Of a stretch of DNA of 35,502 nucleotides, positions 1 to 7,426 are shown one piece after another. The notes under the pieces were generated by a model, which was not told the origin of the DNA, ran no database searches, and worked only from the letters and a program-made list of their open reading frames with translations. Position 1 is the stretch's first letter, and every line of letters starts with the position of its first letter. Source of the DNA: Saprospiraceae bacterium UBA2329 (GTDB lineage: Bacteria > Bacteroidota > Bacteroidia > Chitinophagales > Saprospiraceae); the NCBI GenBank assembly GCA_002344975.1, contig DDUV01000122.1, forward strand, positions 1 through 35,502. The letters are read 5' to 3'. The position numbers and the translations under genes were made by a program.

Positions 1-80
1 GATCTTTAACGCGAATTTTAGCGAAGGACGCAAATCCCCGCGAACCACGCCTGTCGTCGTGGCGAGGAGCGAGAGGAACC

Positions 81-144
81 CGCGGCTTGCAGCTTGAGGC
101 CAGCAGCTAAAAGCCAGCAGCCGTTCCAACCCGAAACCTTGAAC
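81..144 (-). repeat. Dispersed intergenic repeat, copy A
   Basis: Read on the minus strand, this stretch has the core CGGGTTGGAACGGCTGCTGG followed by an AAGCTGCAAGCCGCG block. The same core recurs on the plus strand at 5991-6030 and 17347-17391. It is preceded by a GTTCAAGGTTT-type lead-in, which is also seen in copy C and alone at 7401-7415. It sits just upstream of aroC in a region with no gene and no clear promoter. Confidence 0.75.
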
Positions 145-171
145 ATTGAATCAAAAAAACCTTCGTGAACA

Positions 172-1251
172 ATGCCAGGCAATACATTCGGCAACACATT
201 TAAAATCAGTACTTTCGGCGAATCGCACGGCCCGGCCATAGGGGTAGTTATAGACGGATGCCCGGCAGGCTTGGCCATAGATGAGCAGTTTTTGCAATCG
301 GAACTCGACCGGCGGCGGCCAGGCCAATCGGCCATCGTCACCCAGCGAAAGGAGGAGGATCAGGCGCATATTTTGTCGGGTGTTTTTGAGGGGCGCAGCA
401 CGGGTATGCCCATCGCCATCGTCATTTACAATGCCGACGCCCGCTCGAAAGACTACAGCCACATTGCAGAATCGTTTCGCCCCTCGCATGCCGACTATAC
501 CTACCACGCCAAGTACGGTTTCCGCGACTACCGGGGCGGCGGTCGCTCCTCGGCCCGCGAAACGGCGGCACGGGTGGCGGCCGGCGCTGTGGCCAAGATG
601 TTGCTGGCAACTTTGGGCGTACAGGTAAATGCCTGGGTAAGTCAGGTGGGCGATATTGTGCTGGAAAAACCTTATTCCGAACTCGATCTGCGCCTCACCG
701 AAAGCAACCCCGTGCGCTGCCCCGACCCCGACACGGCGGCCCGCATGGAGGCGCTCATCCGCGAGGTGCGCAAAGACGGCGACACCATCGGCGGGGTGGT
801 CAATGCTGTGGCGACGGGCGTGCCGGCAGGCTGGGGCGAACCGGTTTTCGACCGTCTGCACGCCGACCTCGGCAAGGCCATCCTCAGCATCAATGCCTGC
901 AAGGGCTTCGAGTACGGCTCCGGTTTTGCAGGGGCGGCCATGCGCGGCTCTGTCCACAACGATGCTTTTGTGCAGCAGGATGGCCGGATTGTGACCGCTA
1001 CCAATCATTCGGGCGGCATTCAGGGCGGCATTTCCAACGGCATGGACATCTACTTCCGGGCGGCGTTCAAGCCCGTAGCCACCATCGTGCCGGCCCAAAA
1101 ATCGGTGGATGTGCATGGCGAACCGGTGACCGTAGAGGGCAAGGGGCGGCACGACCCCTGCGTATTGCCCCGCGCCGTACCCATTGTGGAGGCTATGACG
1201 GCCATTGTGCTGGCCGATCACTACCTCAGAAGTTGGAGCAGCAGGGTATGA
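172..1251 (+). CDS. aroC: Chorismate synthase
   Basis: This enzyme makes chorismate from 5-enolpyruvylshikimate-3-phosphate, the last common step of aromatic amino acid synthesis, using reduced FMN in the cytoplasm. The 359-residue length is normal for the family. The N-terminal FGESHGPAIG signature, the SHADYTYHAKYGFRDYRGGG segment and the adjacent GRSSARETAARVAAGA motif are all present, and the protein runs uninterrupted to a natural end. The ATG at 172 gives the standard NTFG..FK start of the family. No other shikimate gene lies nearby, so it appears to stand alone. Its last codons run into a GC-rich AGCAGCAGG-type sequence that leads directly into structured repeat copy 1. Identification is very secure. 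Confidence 0.97.
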   Translation: MPGNTFGNTFKISTFGESHGPAIGVVIDGCPAGLAIDEQFLQSELDRRRPGQSAIVTQRKEEDQAHILSGVFEGRSTGMPIAIVIYNADARSKDYSHIAESFRPSHADYTYHAKYGFRDYRGGGRSSARETAARVAAGAVAKMLLATLGVQVNAWVSQVGDIVLEKPYSELDLRLTESNPVRCPDPDTAARMEALIREVRKDGDTIGGVVNAVATGVPAGWGEPVFDRLHADLGKAILSINACKGFEYGSGFAGAAMRGSVHNDAFVQQDGRIVTATNHSGGIQGGISNGMDIYFRAAFKPVATIVPAQKSVDVHGEPVTVEGKGRHDPCVLPRAVPIVEAMTAIVLADHYLRSWSSRV

Positions 1252-1253
1252 CG

Positions 1254-1402
1254 CAGCAGGGGGTGAAGCGGTATAGCCGACCTTAGGAGGCTATAAGAGC
1301 GGAACACCCGGCGCCCGCAGCGGGGATAGAGCTGTTGGCTTGGGCGGGCCATTGCGGAGATAAAGCTAACAGCTCTTTGCAGGAGTGGGCGGCTGCCATA
1401 AA
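1254..1402 (+). repeat. Structured ~150-bp repeat element, copy 1
   Basis: This element lies between aroC and the sigma-factor gene and matches 9674-9822, with seven substitutions seen over the aligned 140 bases. It contains nested inverted repeats: GGGTG/CACCC enclosing TATAGCC/GGCTATA, then AGAGCTGTTGGCTT pairing with AAGCTAACAGCTCT around a ~20-base loop. The base change in the second stem relative to copy 2 turns an A-U pair into a G-U pair, so the helix survives in RNA. Flanking GCAGC and GCTGC could close the whole unit. It may be a structured RNA, a non-autonomous mobile element or a regulatory leader. Confidence 0.8.
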
Positions 1403-1468
1403 AAAGATAAATACATCACTTGCACTTACTTTTGTGCATTCAAACGACATTCACCTGTACAGCCGACG

Positions 1469-2077
1469 ATGAGCCGACCAAAATGGTTTTCGGATGCTTC
1501 GCCCTGCCGGCGTTTCGCTGACGACGAGCAGCTCGTGCAGGCTTTGCGCCAATGGGACAACGAGGCCATCGCCTGTCTGCAATGGAACTGCCACAGCGCG
1601 GTGAAAAGCATTGTACGGCGCTGCGGGCTGCCCGATGAAAGGACGGAGGAAATCCTCAATTCGGCCACTATGGTTTTTTTGCAAAAAACAGCCGAGGGGG
1701 CGTACCAATATCAGGGCCAATCGCCGGGGGCTTATCTCGTCGAAATTGCCCGCAGGTTGTCGCTGGCCGAGGCCCGAAAACAGGGGCGTAATCCTGCCGA
1801 TTTGGACAGCGTGCCCGAACCCGCCGACGCCGATGCGGCATGGCTGAATCGCCGACAGGAAGCCGCCGAAACCGTGCAGTTTTTGCTCGACCGTTTAGGC
1901 TCGCCCTGCGCCGAGGTGATTCGGCTGCATCATATTGAGGGCTACGCCGATGAGGAAGTGATTCGGCTGGGCCTTACGCCTTATTCCACCATCGCGTCGT
2001 TGAAAGTGAAACGCAGCGACTGCATGAAAAAACTTGTACAATCAGCCCTGCAATGGAAGAACTCGACAAATATCTGA
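1469..2077 (+). CDS. ECF-type RNA polymerase sigma factor
   Basis: A 202-residue sigma-70-family protein of extracytoplasmic-function size. Residues ~20-100 (ALRQWDNEAIACLQW, then NSATMVFLQKT and GAYLVEIARRLSLAEARK) look like region 2. Residues ~135-190 (LLDRLGSPCAEVIRLHHIEG, then a helix-turn-helix and SLKVKRSDCMKKL) look like region 4. A longer frame opens with GTG at 1385, but that lies inside the repeated element. A TACTTTTG box resembling the Bacteroidota -7 element lies at 1427-1434, so the ATG at 1469 is preferred. No good -33 TTG was found for this box. The last 25 bases overlap the next gene, implying translational coupling to its likely anti-sigma partner. Region 2 is divergent, so subgroup assignment is not attempted. 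Confidence 0.85.
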   Translation: MSRPKWFSDASPCRRFADDEQLVQALRQWDNEAIACLQWNCHSAVKSIVRRCGLPDERTEEILNSATMVFLQKTAEGAYQYQGQSPGAYLVEIARRLSLAEARKQGRNPADLDSVPEPADADAAWLNRRQEAAETVQFLLDRLGSPCAEVIRLHHIEGYADEEVIRLGLTPYSTIASLKVKRSDCMKKLVQSALQWKNSTNI

Positions 2078-2916
2078 GCGGCCAAATGAGCGACGAAGAG
2101 CGCCCGGCTTTTGAAAAAAGATTGGCCGAACAGCCTGATTTACAGGCAGCATTGTTGGTGCGCGAGGGGCTGCAACAATGGCGCATTGAGCGGTCAGTAG
2201 CCGCTGCCGCGCAACTCCGCAAAGGGTACGAACGCCGCGCTCGCCGGCAGCGCCGGGTATGGAGCGGATTGGCTGCCGCCTGTGTGTTGGGAGCGCTGGC
2301 TTGGTGGTATTTTCCCAAATCAACAAATTCGGCGCTACCGCCCAGTCCCCCCGTAGAGTTGCCGGCAGACAGCATCGCTCCGCAGCCGCCTGCACCGCCG
2401 TCGCCCTCCTCCGGCCCCGTCATCGCCGAAAGGCAGGCCAGTCCCGGTTCGTTCTCACCGGCGCCCAATGTGCGTGGAAGTGAGAACGAGGCGGCAGCTT
2501 CGCAAGCCCTGCTCGACCAGTTGTGGTACGGTGCTTACCCGCCGGCAAGTTGGCAGCCCGATGAGGAGTTGGCGCCTGCCGATACCCTGCTGCGCCAGAG
2601 GAGCTTTGCACGGGCTTATGTGCGGCTACAGCGTTTGGAAATGCGTCGCCCCGACAACGATACCCTGCGCCTGATGAAAGGCTACTGCCTGCTGGAAATG
2701 CGTGAAGGGGCCGAGGCGCTCCGGTATTTGGAAAATCTGGAGGCCCGGCAACCGGAGTGGAAAGCGTATTTGCAATGGCACCGGGGGTTGGCGCGGTTGC
2801 TGAACGGAGAGCAGGCTGCTGCCGTGCAGGAATTTCGCGTCATTGCCGCGCAGGCCGGGCATCCGTTTGCGGCTCAGGCCCGAAAGGCGCTTGGAGTGTT
2901 GGAGAAAAGGAAATAG
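2053..2916 (+). CDS. Membrane-anchored anti-sigma-like protein with TPR-like C-terminus
   Basis: A 287-residue protein whose ATG lies inside the end of the sigma gene. Residues 1-60 are charged and helical, beginning MEELDKYLSGQMSDEE, the kind of short N-terminus seen on Bacteroidota anti-sigma proteins. Residues ~70-87 form one membrane helix preceded by RRARRQRR, so the N-terminus should be cytoplasmic. A Pro/Ser-rich linker spans ~96-140. Residues ~175-285 are helical with TPR-like spacing (LRLMKGYCLLEMREGAEAL, then WHRGLARLLNGEQAAAVQEF). I infer that the N-terminus holds the sigma factor while the periplasmic TPR-like part senses a partner, plausibly the TPR-CHAT protein encoded ten bases downstream. 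No zinc-binding HxxxCxxC motif is seen, so it is not a classical ZAS anti-sigma. The role is inferred from order, topology and overlap. Confidence 0.7.
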   Translation: MEELDKYLSGQMSDEERPAFEKRLAEQPDLQAALLVREGLQQWRIERSVAAAAQLRKGYERRARRQRRVWSGLAAACVLGALAWWYFPKSTNSALPPSPPVELPADSIAPQPPAPPSPSSGPVIAERQASPGSFSPAPNVRGSENEAAASQALLDQLWYGAYPPASWQPDEELAPADTLLRQRSFARAYVRLQRLEMRRPDNDTLRLMKGYCLLEMREGAEALRYLENLEARQPEWKAYLQWHRGLARLLNGEQAAAVQEFRVIAAQAGHPFAAQARKALGVLEKRK

Positions 2917-2925
2917 ATTTATAAG

Positions 2926-5900
2926 ATGAGAAAACTGCTTTGCATCGCGTGTCTGCTCATGCCGCTGTTATCGGCGGCGCAGTGGCGGCAACAATTGGAC
3001 AGCCTCTCTCAGGCGGCTATGGGCAGGGCGGGGCAGCGGGCTTTCGACGAGGCGCTGGAAATCAACGCAAGGGCTTTGCGGCTGGCGCGCGATTCGGGCG
3101 GCTTGCTGTCGGAGGTGTACGGAGATGCGAGCCTGGATTGCGGGCTGATTTTTTTGCAAAAAGGCGATTATCCACAGGCAGAGCTTCATTTTTTGGAAAG
3201 TGAAAAAGCATACATGGCGACCTTGGGGCCGGAGCATCGCCTCCGCATTTTGGCCGCCGACAACCTCTCCGACGTATATCTCAGAATGCGGAATTTTGAA
3301 AAATCAGAGTATTACCACTTGATGGTCAGAGAGATACGAGAGAAAATACTGGGCAGAAATCACAAAGACTACATCTCCGCGCTCGGCAACTTGGCCAATC
3401 TCTATACTGAAATGGGCGAGTTTGAACGCGCCGAACCCCTCTACGTCGAAACCCTGCTCCTCCGGGAACAACTGAACGGAAAAGACCACCGCGACTATGC
3501 CACCGCGCTCAACAACCGGGGCCTGAATTTCCTGCATTCCGGCAGGTATGAACAGGCCGAACCGCTGCTGCTTGAAGCCTTTTACATTCGGGAACGCGTT
3601 TTGGGAAAACAACATCCGCACTACGCCTCCAGTCTCAACAACCTCGGCCGGCTCTACACAGAAAAAGGCGACTACGAGCGCGCCGAGCCTTTTCTCGTTC
3701 AAGCCAAAGACACTCGCCGGGAAGTTTTCGGCGAACAGCACCCGGCCTATTCCTGGAGCCTCAACAACCTCGCACAGTTTTACCTTGCCACAGCCGCCTA
3801 CGACAAGGCGGAACCGCTGTTGCGGGAAGCCATCGAAATCAAAGCCCGGACACTGGGGAACGAGCACCCCGACTATGCCAAAAGTCTGCTCAACCTGGCC
3901 CGGCTCTTCGCCCGAAAAGGCCAGTGGATGCAGGCCGATTCGCTACTGCACAAGGGCCTGGACATCTATGCAGCCAAATTGAGCGGGCAACACGCCGACT
4001 ACCTCGCGGGGCTGCACCAACAGGCGGTTTTGTATATCAACGTGGGAAAATCATCCGAGGCGGAGCAGGTTTTACTTCAGGAGAAGGCCGCCCGTGAAGC
4101 CGCCGGAGATACCCTGTCGTCGCAGTATGCCCTTTGTTGGCAAGCGCTGGGCGATGTAGAGCAGGGCCGGAAGGATTGGGCGAAAGCCGAACATGGTTAT
4201 ACAAAAGCCACCTCGCTGTTGAACGAGCATTTTGGAAAGGCGCATCCCGCGCAGGCCGTTTTGAGCCGTCAGCAAGCGCTTTTGTATCGTGCTGCCGGGC
4301 AATACGAGCGTGCCGTGCAATACGCTTTGGCGGCGGCAGATGTGGAACAGCGCTTCCTGTTGCGGGCCGTGAGATACATGTCGGAGCGGGATTTGGCCGC
4401 TTTCGCGGAATCGCTGAGCGAAACGCGCCCATTGTTGTACGATCTGGCGGCCTCGGAGGCGGCTGGTTTTTGTTACGACGACGCCCTGTTTATCAAAGGT
4501 TTTTTGCTGAATGCCGCCTCGGAAATTCGCCGCGCGGTGGGGGCCGATTCTTTGGCCGCTAAAAAAATGGAGGAGCTGCGCGTGATGTACCGACGTTTGG
4601 CTGCCGAGTATGCGCGCCCGGCGTCGGAGCGAAAAAATGTGGGGGATTGGGAAAATCAGGCAGAGGTTTTGGAAAAAGAACTGAAACGCACCGTTGGCGG
4701 CTACGCGCAGGCCATTCAAAAAACGATCTGGCAGGAGGTGAAACAGGCATTGCGCCCCGGCGAGGCGGCCATTGAATTTATACATTACAAAGTGCCCGGA
4801 GCAGAAGACAGCGTGATGTATGCCGCGTTGGTGTTGCGCTTCGATCTGCCCGAACCGCGCCGGGTATCGCTTTTTGAAGAAAAACAATTGGCCGCGCTGA
4901 TGAAAAATGCCAAAGGCGTCAACAAAGCCGAATGGATTCAAAATATGTACGCATCTGGCAGAGGTACAAGTCTTTACGATCTGATTTGGCAGCCGCTGGA
5001 ACCAGCATTGGAGGGCGTTTCTACCATCAGTTATTCGGTGTCGGGGCTGCTGCATCGCATTCAATTGGACGCCGTCGTCGTGTCACCTTTGTTGAGAGGA
5101 GAAGAACGTGCCGAAACCCTGTGCGACCGCTACCGGCTGATCCGGCTCAACAGCACCCGAACCCTGGTGCGCACTGCTGCGTCGCCGGTCATTGGTGGAA
5201 AGGCCTTGATTTATGGAGGTATTGAGTATGAAGCAGATACATCGGCTCAGGCAACTGCGCCCGTCGCGGCCCGAAGCGCACTGCCCGATTCTACCCTGCG
5301 CGGCCATGACTGGGGCTATCTGAAATGGACGGAAGTGGAAACCTCCGCGGTGGCGGACATTCTGGCCGAGGGCGGGGTAGCCGTCACCTTGCGTCAGGGG
5401 CGCGAAGCCGACGAGGCCACGCTGAAACATGCCGCAGCGCCCGACATTTTGCACATCGCTACACATGGCTTCTTTTTTCCTGATTCTGAGTTGGTTAAGT
5501 CATCTCCCGACGAAGTTGTATCGGGCTTCAAAAGCAGTCCGCAGCCGCTGATGCGTTCCGGCCTCATTTTGGCCGGCGGCAACTATGCCTGGAAGCATGG
5601 CCGCCCTCTGCAACCCGGCGAGGAAGACGGCATCCTCACCGCTTATGAGATCAGCCGGATGGATCTCGGCGGCACCCGATTGGCGGTGCTGTCGGCCTGC
5701 GAAACGGGGCTGGGAGAATTGCGCGGTTATGAGGGCGTTTATGGATTGCAGCGGGCTTTTCAATTGGCCGGGGCGCGGTATTTGCTCATGTCGCTTTGGC
5801 AAGTGCCTGATTTTCAGACGCAGGAACTGATGACGGCTTTTTATGCCAATATGGTGGACCATCATAAGTCTATTCCCGATGCCTTCGAGGCGGCCCGGCA

Positions 5901-5961
5901 GGCCCTGCGAAAAAAATATCCGAATCCGTTTTATTGGGCGGGGTTTGTGCTGGTGGAGTGA
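2926..5961 (+). CDS. Secreted TPR-CHAT caspase-like protein
   Basis: A 1011-residue protein with signal peptide MRKLLCIACLLMPLLSAAQ. Residues ~35-480 hold many kinesin-light-chain-like TPRs of about 42 residues, recognisable by recurring Y..AL.NL..LY...G.Y..AEPL.. and LG..HP.YA patterns. A linker follows, and the C-terminal CHAT domain (caspase HetF-associated with TPRs) occupies roughly 600-1011. The predicted catalytic His is residue 847 in LHIATHGFFF and the Cys is residue 925 in VLSACETGLGE. The typical GLQRAFQLAGARYLLMSLW block follows. CHAT domains are clan CD cysteine peptidases, some of which are activated to cleave partner proteins. The gene begins ten bases after the anti-sigma-like gene and surely shares its transcript. 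Export is expected, which separates it from cytoplasmic CRISPR-linked TPR-CHAT proteins. Its substrate is unknown. Confidence 0.92.
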   Translation: MRKLLCIACLLMPLLSAAQWRQQLDSLSQAAMGRAGQRAFDEALEINARALRLARDSGGLLSEVYGDASLDCGLIFLQKGDYPQAELHFLESEKAYMATLGPEHRLRILAADNLSDVYLRMRNFEKSEYYHLMVREIREKILGRNHKDYISALGNLANLYTEMGEFERAEPLYVETLLLREQLNGKDHRDYATALNNRGLNFLHSGRYEQAEPLLLEAFYIRERVLGKQHPHYASSLNNLGRLYTEKGDYERAEPFLVQAKDTRREVFGEQHPAYSWSLNNLAQFYLATAAYDKAEPLLREAIEIKARTLGNEHPDYAKSLLNLARLFARKGQWMQADSLLHKGLDIYAAKLSGQHADYLAGLHQQAVLYINVGKSSEAEQVLLQEKAAREAAGDTLSSQYALCWQALGDVEQGRKDWAKAEHGYTKATSLLNEHFGKAHPAQAVLSRQQALLYRAAGQYERAVQYALAAADVEQRFLLRAVRYMSERDLAAFAESLSETRPLLYDLAASEAAGFCYDDALFIKGFLLNAASEIRRAVGADSLAAKKMEELRVMYRRLAAEYARPASERKNVGDWENQAEVLEKELKRTVGGYAQAIQKTIWQEVKQALRPGEAAIEFIHYKVPGAEDSVMYAALVLRFDLPEPRRVSLFEEKQLAALMKNAKGVNKAEWIQNMYASGRGTSLYDLIWQPLEPALEGVSTISYSVSGLLHRIQLDAVVVSPLLRGEERAETLCDRYRLIRLNSTRTLVRTAASPVIGGKALIYGGIEYEADTSAQATAPVAARSALPDSTLRGHDWGYLKWTEVETSAVADILAEGGVAVTLRQGREADEATLKHAAAPDILHIATHGFFFPDSELVKSSPDEVVSGFKSSPQPLMRSGLILAGGNYAWKHGRPLQPGEEDGILTAYEISRMDLGGTRLAVLSACETGLGELRGYEGVYGLQRAFQLAGARYLLMSLWQVPDFQTQELMTAFYANMVDHHKSIPDAFEAARQALRKKYPNPFYWAGFVLVE

Positions 5962-5990
5962 GGGAGGGCAGGTAGGAGCAGGGTGGGTAT

Positions 5991-6088
5991 CGGGTTGGAA
6001 CGGCTGCTGGCTACAAGCTGCAAGCCGCGTTTCCCTCGCGTTTACCGCGCCACGGCGCGCGCAAGGCGCGGCTACTGGTTCCGGGTTC
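5991..6088 (+). repeat. Dispersed intergenic repeat, copy B
   Basis: The 235-bp gap after the CHAT gene carries the core CGGGTTGGAACGGCTGCTGG at 5991, then CTACAAGCTGCAAGCCGCG and a GC-rich hairpin built from CCGCGCC and GGCGCGG. Copy C shows the same order, including a CCGCGCCAC/GGCGCGG hairpin. The short frames across this gap are low-complexity and not convincing genes. Confidence 0.75.
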
Positions 6089-6196
6089 CGGGTTTCGGGC
6101 GGTGTTTACGATTGGATAAAAAATCAGAAAAAAAACTACTTCCTCCGCTTACCTTTTCTATCCGGCCAGACATGAGCGGTATAAAACTGCAATGTC

Positions 6197-6709
6197 ATGA
6201 TGAAAAACATCCTTTTGCTATCCTTCATCGGCTTATTGGCCACCGTAGCCTGTAGTCATCAGGGAAAAACACCTAAAACCGAAAATACTGCTGCTGCCGG
6301 CGCTTCCGATAGTTACCTGACCATGAAAATCAACGGCAAGGATTGGGTGGCCGAGGAGGACATCACGGGTAATCTGGGATTGATGGGGCCGGGGCAGTTT
6401 GGACTGGGCGGCGTCAAAATTGTGAACGGAGAAGAACAACACCTCAGCATTGCCATTCAAAATGTGAACGGCCCCGGTACGTACCAAACCATCGCAGAGC
6501 AGGTTTATAATGTGGCGCAATATGCTGTCAGCCAACAGAGTAACGGCGATGTGAAGATTTTCAAAAGCCAGAAAGACGGGCAGTTTACCATCAAAATCAC
6601 CAAAGTGGACGGCTTCAACACAGAGGGGACCTTCAGCGGCACTTTGCCGGGCTGGTTGGGCACTACCGAATCGGTGGTGATCACGGAGGGAAAGTTTCGG
6701 ACAGAGTAA
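6197..6709 (+). CDS. Putative lipoprotein of unknown function
   Basis: A 170-residue protein that starts MMKNILLLSFIGLLATVAC, a lipoprotein signal with the acceptor Cys at residue 19, so it should be anchored to a membrane facing the periplasm or cell surface. The remainder is a single compact, probably beta-rich domain (SYLTMKINGKDWVAEEDITG near the start, IKITKVDGFNTEGTFSGTLP near the end). That resembles small Bacteroidota lipoproteins such as the DUF6252 type, but the match is from memory and weak. The second Met, three bases later, could equally be the start. It stands alone between two repeat-bearing spacers, so neighbours give little functional information. Confidence 0.75.
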   Translation: MMKNILLLSFIGLLATVACSHQGKTPKTENTAAAGASDSYLTMKINGKDWVAEEDITGNLGLMGPGQFGLGGVKIVNGEEQHLSIAIQNVNGPGTYQTIAEQVYNVAQYAVSQQSNGDVKIFKSQKDGQFTIKITKVDGFNTEGTFSGTLPGWLGTTESVVITEGKFRTE

Positions 6710-6728
6710 TCTGCTTCGCAGTTTATCG
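6709..6728 (+). repeat. Short hairpin repeat, unit 1
   Basis: At the end of the lipoprotein gene, AATCTGCTTCGCAGTTTATC forms a CTGC/GCAG mini-hairpin followed by TTTATC. Three further units of the same design lie at 7242-7333. Confidence 0.55.
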
Positions 6729-6733
6729 TCTAT

Positions 6734-6787
6734 GGAATCCGAAATCAGGAATCCGAAATCAGGAATCCGAAATCAGGAATCCGAAAT
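6734..6787 (+). repeat. 14-bp tandem repeat, about four units
   Basis: The unit GGAATCCGAAATCA is repeated head to tail from 6734, with three full units and a fourth that degenerates at its end. It lies immediately before the ATG at 6798 of the next gene, so a change in unit number would alter its leader. There are no spacers, so this is not a CRISPR array. Confidence 0.9.
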
Positions 6788-6797
6788 TTATTGAACC

Positions 6798-7244
6798 ATG
6801 CTGAAATTCATTTTTCGACTCTTGTTTGTAGCCCTGGGGCTTTGGATTACCTACACCTTTGGCCGCGACGCGGTAGAGCCGGTGCTGTATCGCCTGAGTG
6901 GCACAACGGTCGAAGGGCGCATCATCGGTTTTTTGGCGGGCCGAAAGTCGCCCTCCGTGCAGCCCGAACCGACGGCCATCCGAAAGGGCAGAAGAATAGC
7001 CCGGCGGCCTGTGTTCAGGTATCCGACGGCCGTGGGTGCTACCGACAGCTTAGACGGGCGCAGCAGCACGGGCGGATTTTTGATCTTCGGGCATTTCGAT
7101 TTGCATGAGCAAGTGACCGTAGTGATGCCGGCTGAAAACCCTCAAAATGCGCACATTTTCAGCCTGCGATTGATCGGCATGGCCTTCGTTGTTGCGCTGT
7201 TCGGCCTGTTTTTGATCTGGATGGGAATAACGGGGAAGGGATGA
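6798..7244 (+). CDS. DUF3592-like two-helix membrane protein
   Basis: A 148-residue protein with membrane helices at about residues 3-22 (FIFRLLFVALGLWITYTF) and 124-145 (LIGMAFVVALFGLFLIWMGI), flanking a soluble middle of about 100 residues. The middle contains TTVEGRIIGFLAG and RRPVFRYPTAVG, the arrangement typical of DUF3592 proteins, in which a short strand-rich domain sits between two helices. Its function is unknown. The start is taken as the ATG at 6798, just after the 14-bp tandem repeat. A different-frame ORF across the same bases encodes no recognisable protein and was ignored. It may belong with the following gene, but 180 bases of repeats separate them. Confidence 0.78.
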   Translation: MLKFIFRLLFVALGLWITYTFGRDAVEPVLYRLSGTTVEGRIIGFLAGRKSPSVQPEPTAIRKGRRIARRPVFRYPTAVGATDSLDGRSSTGGFLIFGHFDLHEQVTVVMPAENPQNAHIFSLRLIGMAFVVALFGLFLIWMGITGKG

Positions 7245-7333
7245 ATCTGCCTTCGGCAGTTTATCGGCTTTGCCGGAATCTGCTGCGCAGTTTATCTTGC
7301 CAATGGAGAGGGTGAATCTGACTTCGGCAGTTC
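7242..7333 (+). repeat. Cluster of three short hairpin repeats
   Basis: Units at 7242-7264, 7277-7296 and 7313-7333 follow the pattern AATCTG(C) - short loop - (G)CAGTT(T/C)ATC. The loops differ (CTTCG, TG, ACTTCG) while the arms stay complementary in the first two. They resemble unit 1 at 6709-6728, so the family brackets the DUF3592-like gene. The rest of the gap to 7426 is a degenerate piece of the dispersed repeat (CCCGAAACCTTGAAC, 7401-7415). Confidence 0.6.
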
Positions 7334-7426
7334 ATCCACGGTGGAACCCGGAACCTCGAACCCGCCTTCCCACGCCACAGGAGTGGTACGGCGGATGAAA
7401 CCCGAAACCTTGAACAATAAATATCA

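Noticed and set aside
151..1221. 356-residue minus-strand ORF opposite aroC
   Set aside because: Antisense shadow of a clear chorismate synthase gene; low-complexity protein with no family features.
1385..1468. Longer start (GTG at 1385) for the sigma factor
   Set aside because: The extension lies partly inside the repeated element and spans a promoter-like TACTTTTG box, and its residues do not look like a sigma N-terminus.
4072..5064. 330-residue minus-strand ORF opposite the CHAT gene
   Set aside because: Lies wholly inside the TPR-CHAT coding region, a high-GC antisense artefact.
2926..5961. Type III-E CRISPR-type TPR-CHAT (Csx29-like) protease
   Set aside because: It has a signal peptide, sits with a sigma factor, and no CRISPR effector or array is present.
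6734..6787. Possible CRISPR array
   Set aside because: Units of 14 bp are head to tail without spacers, and no cas gene is present.
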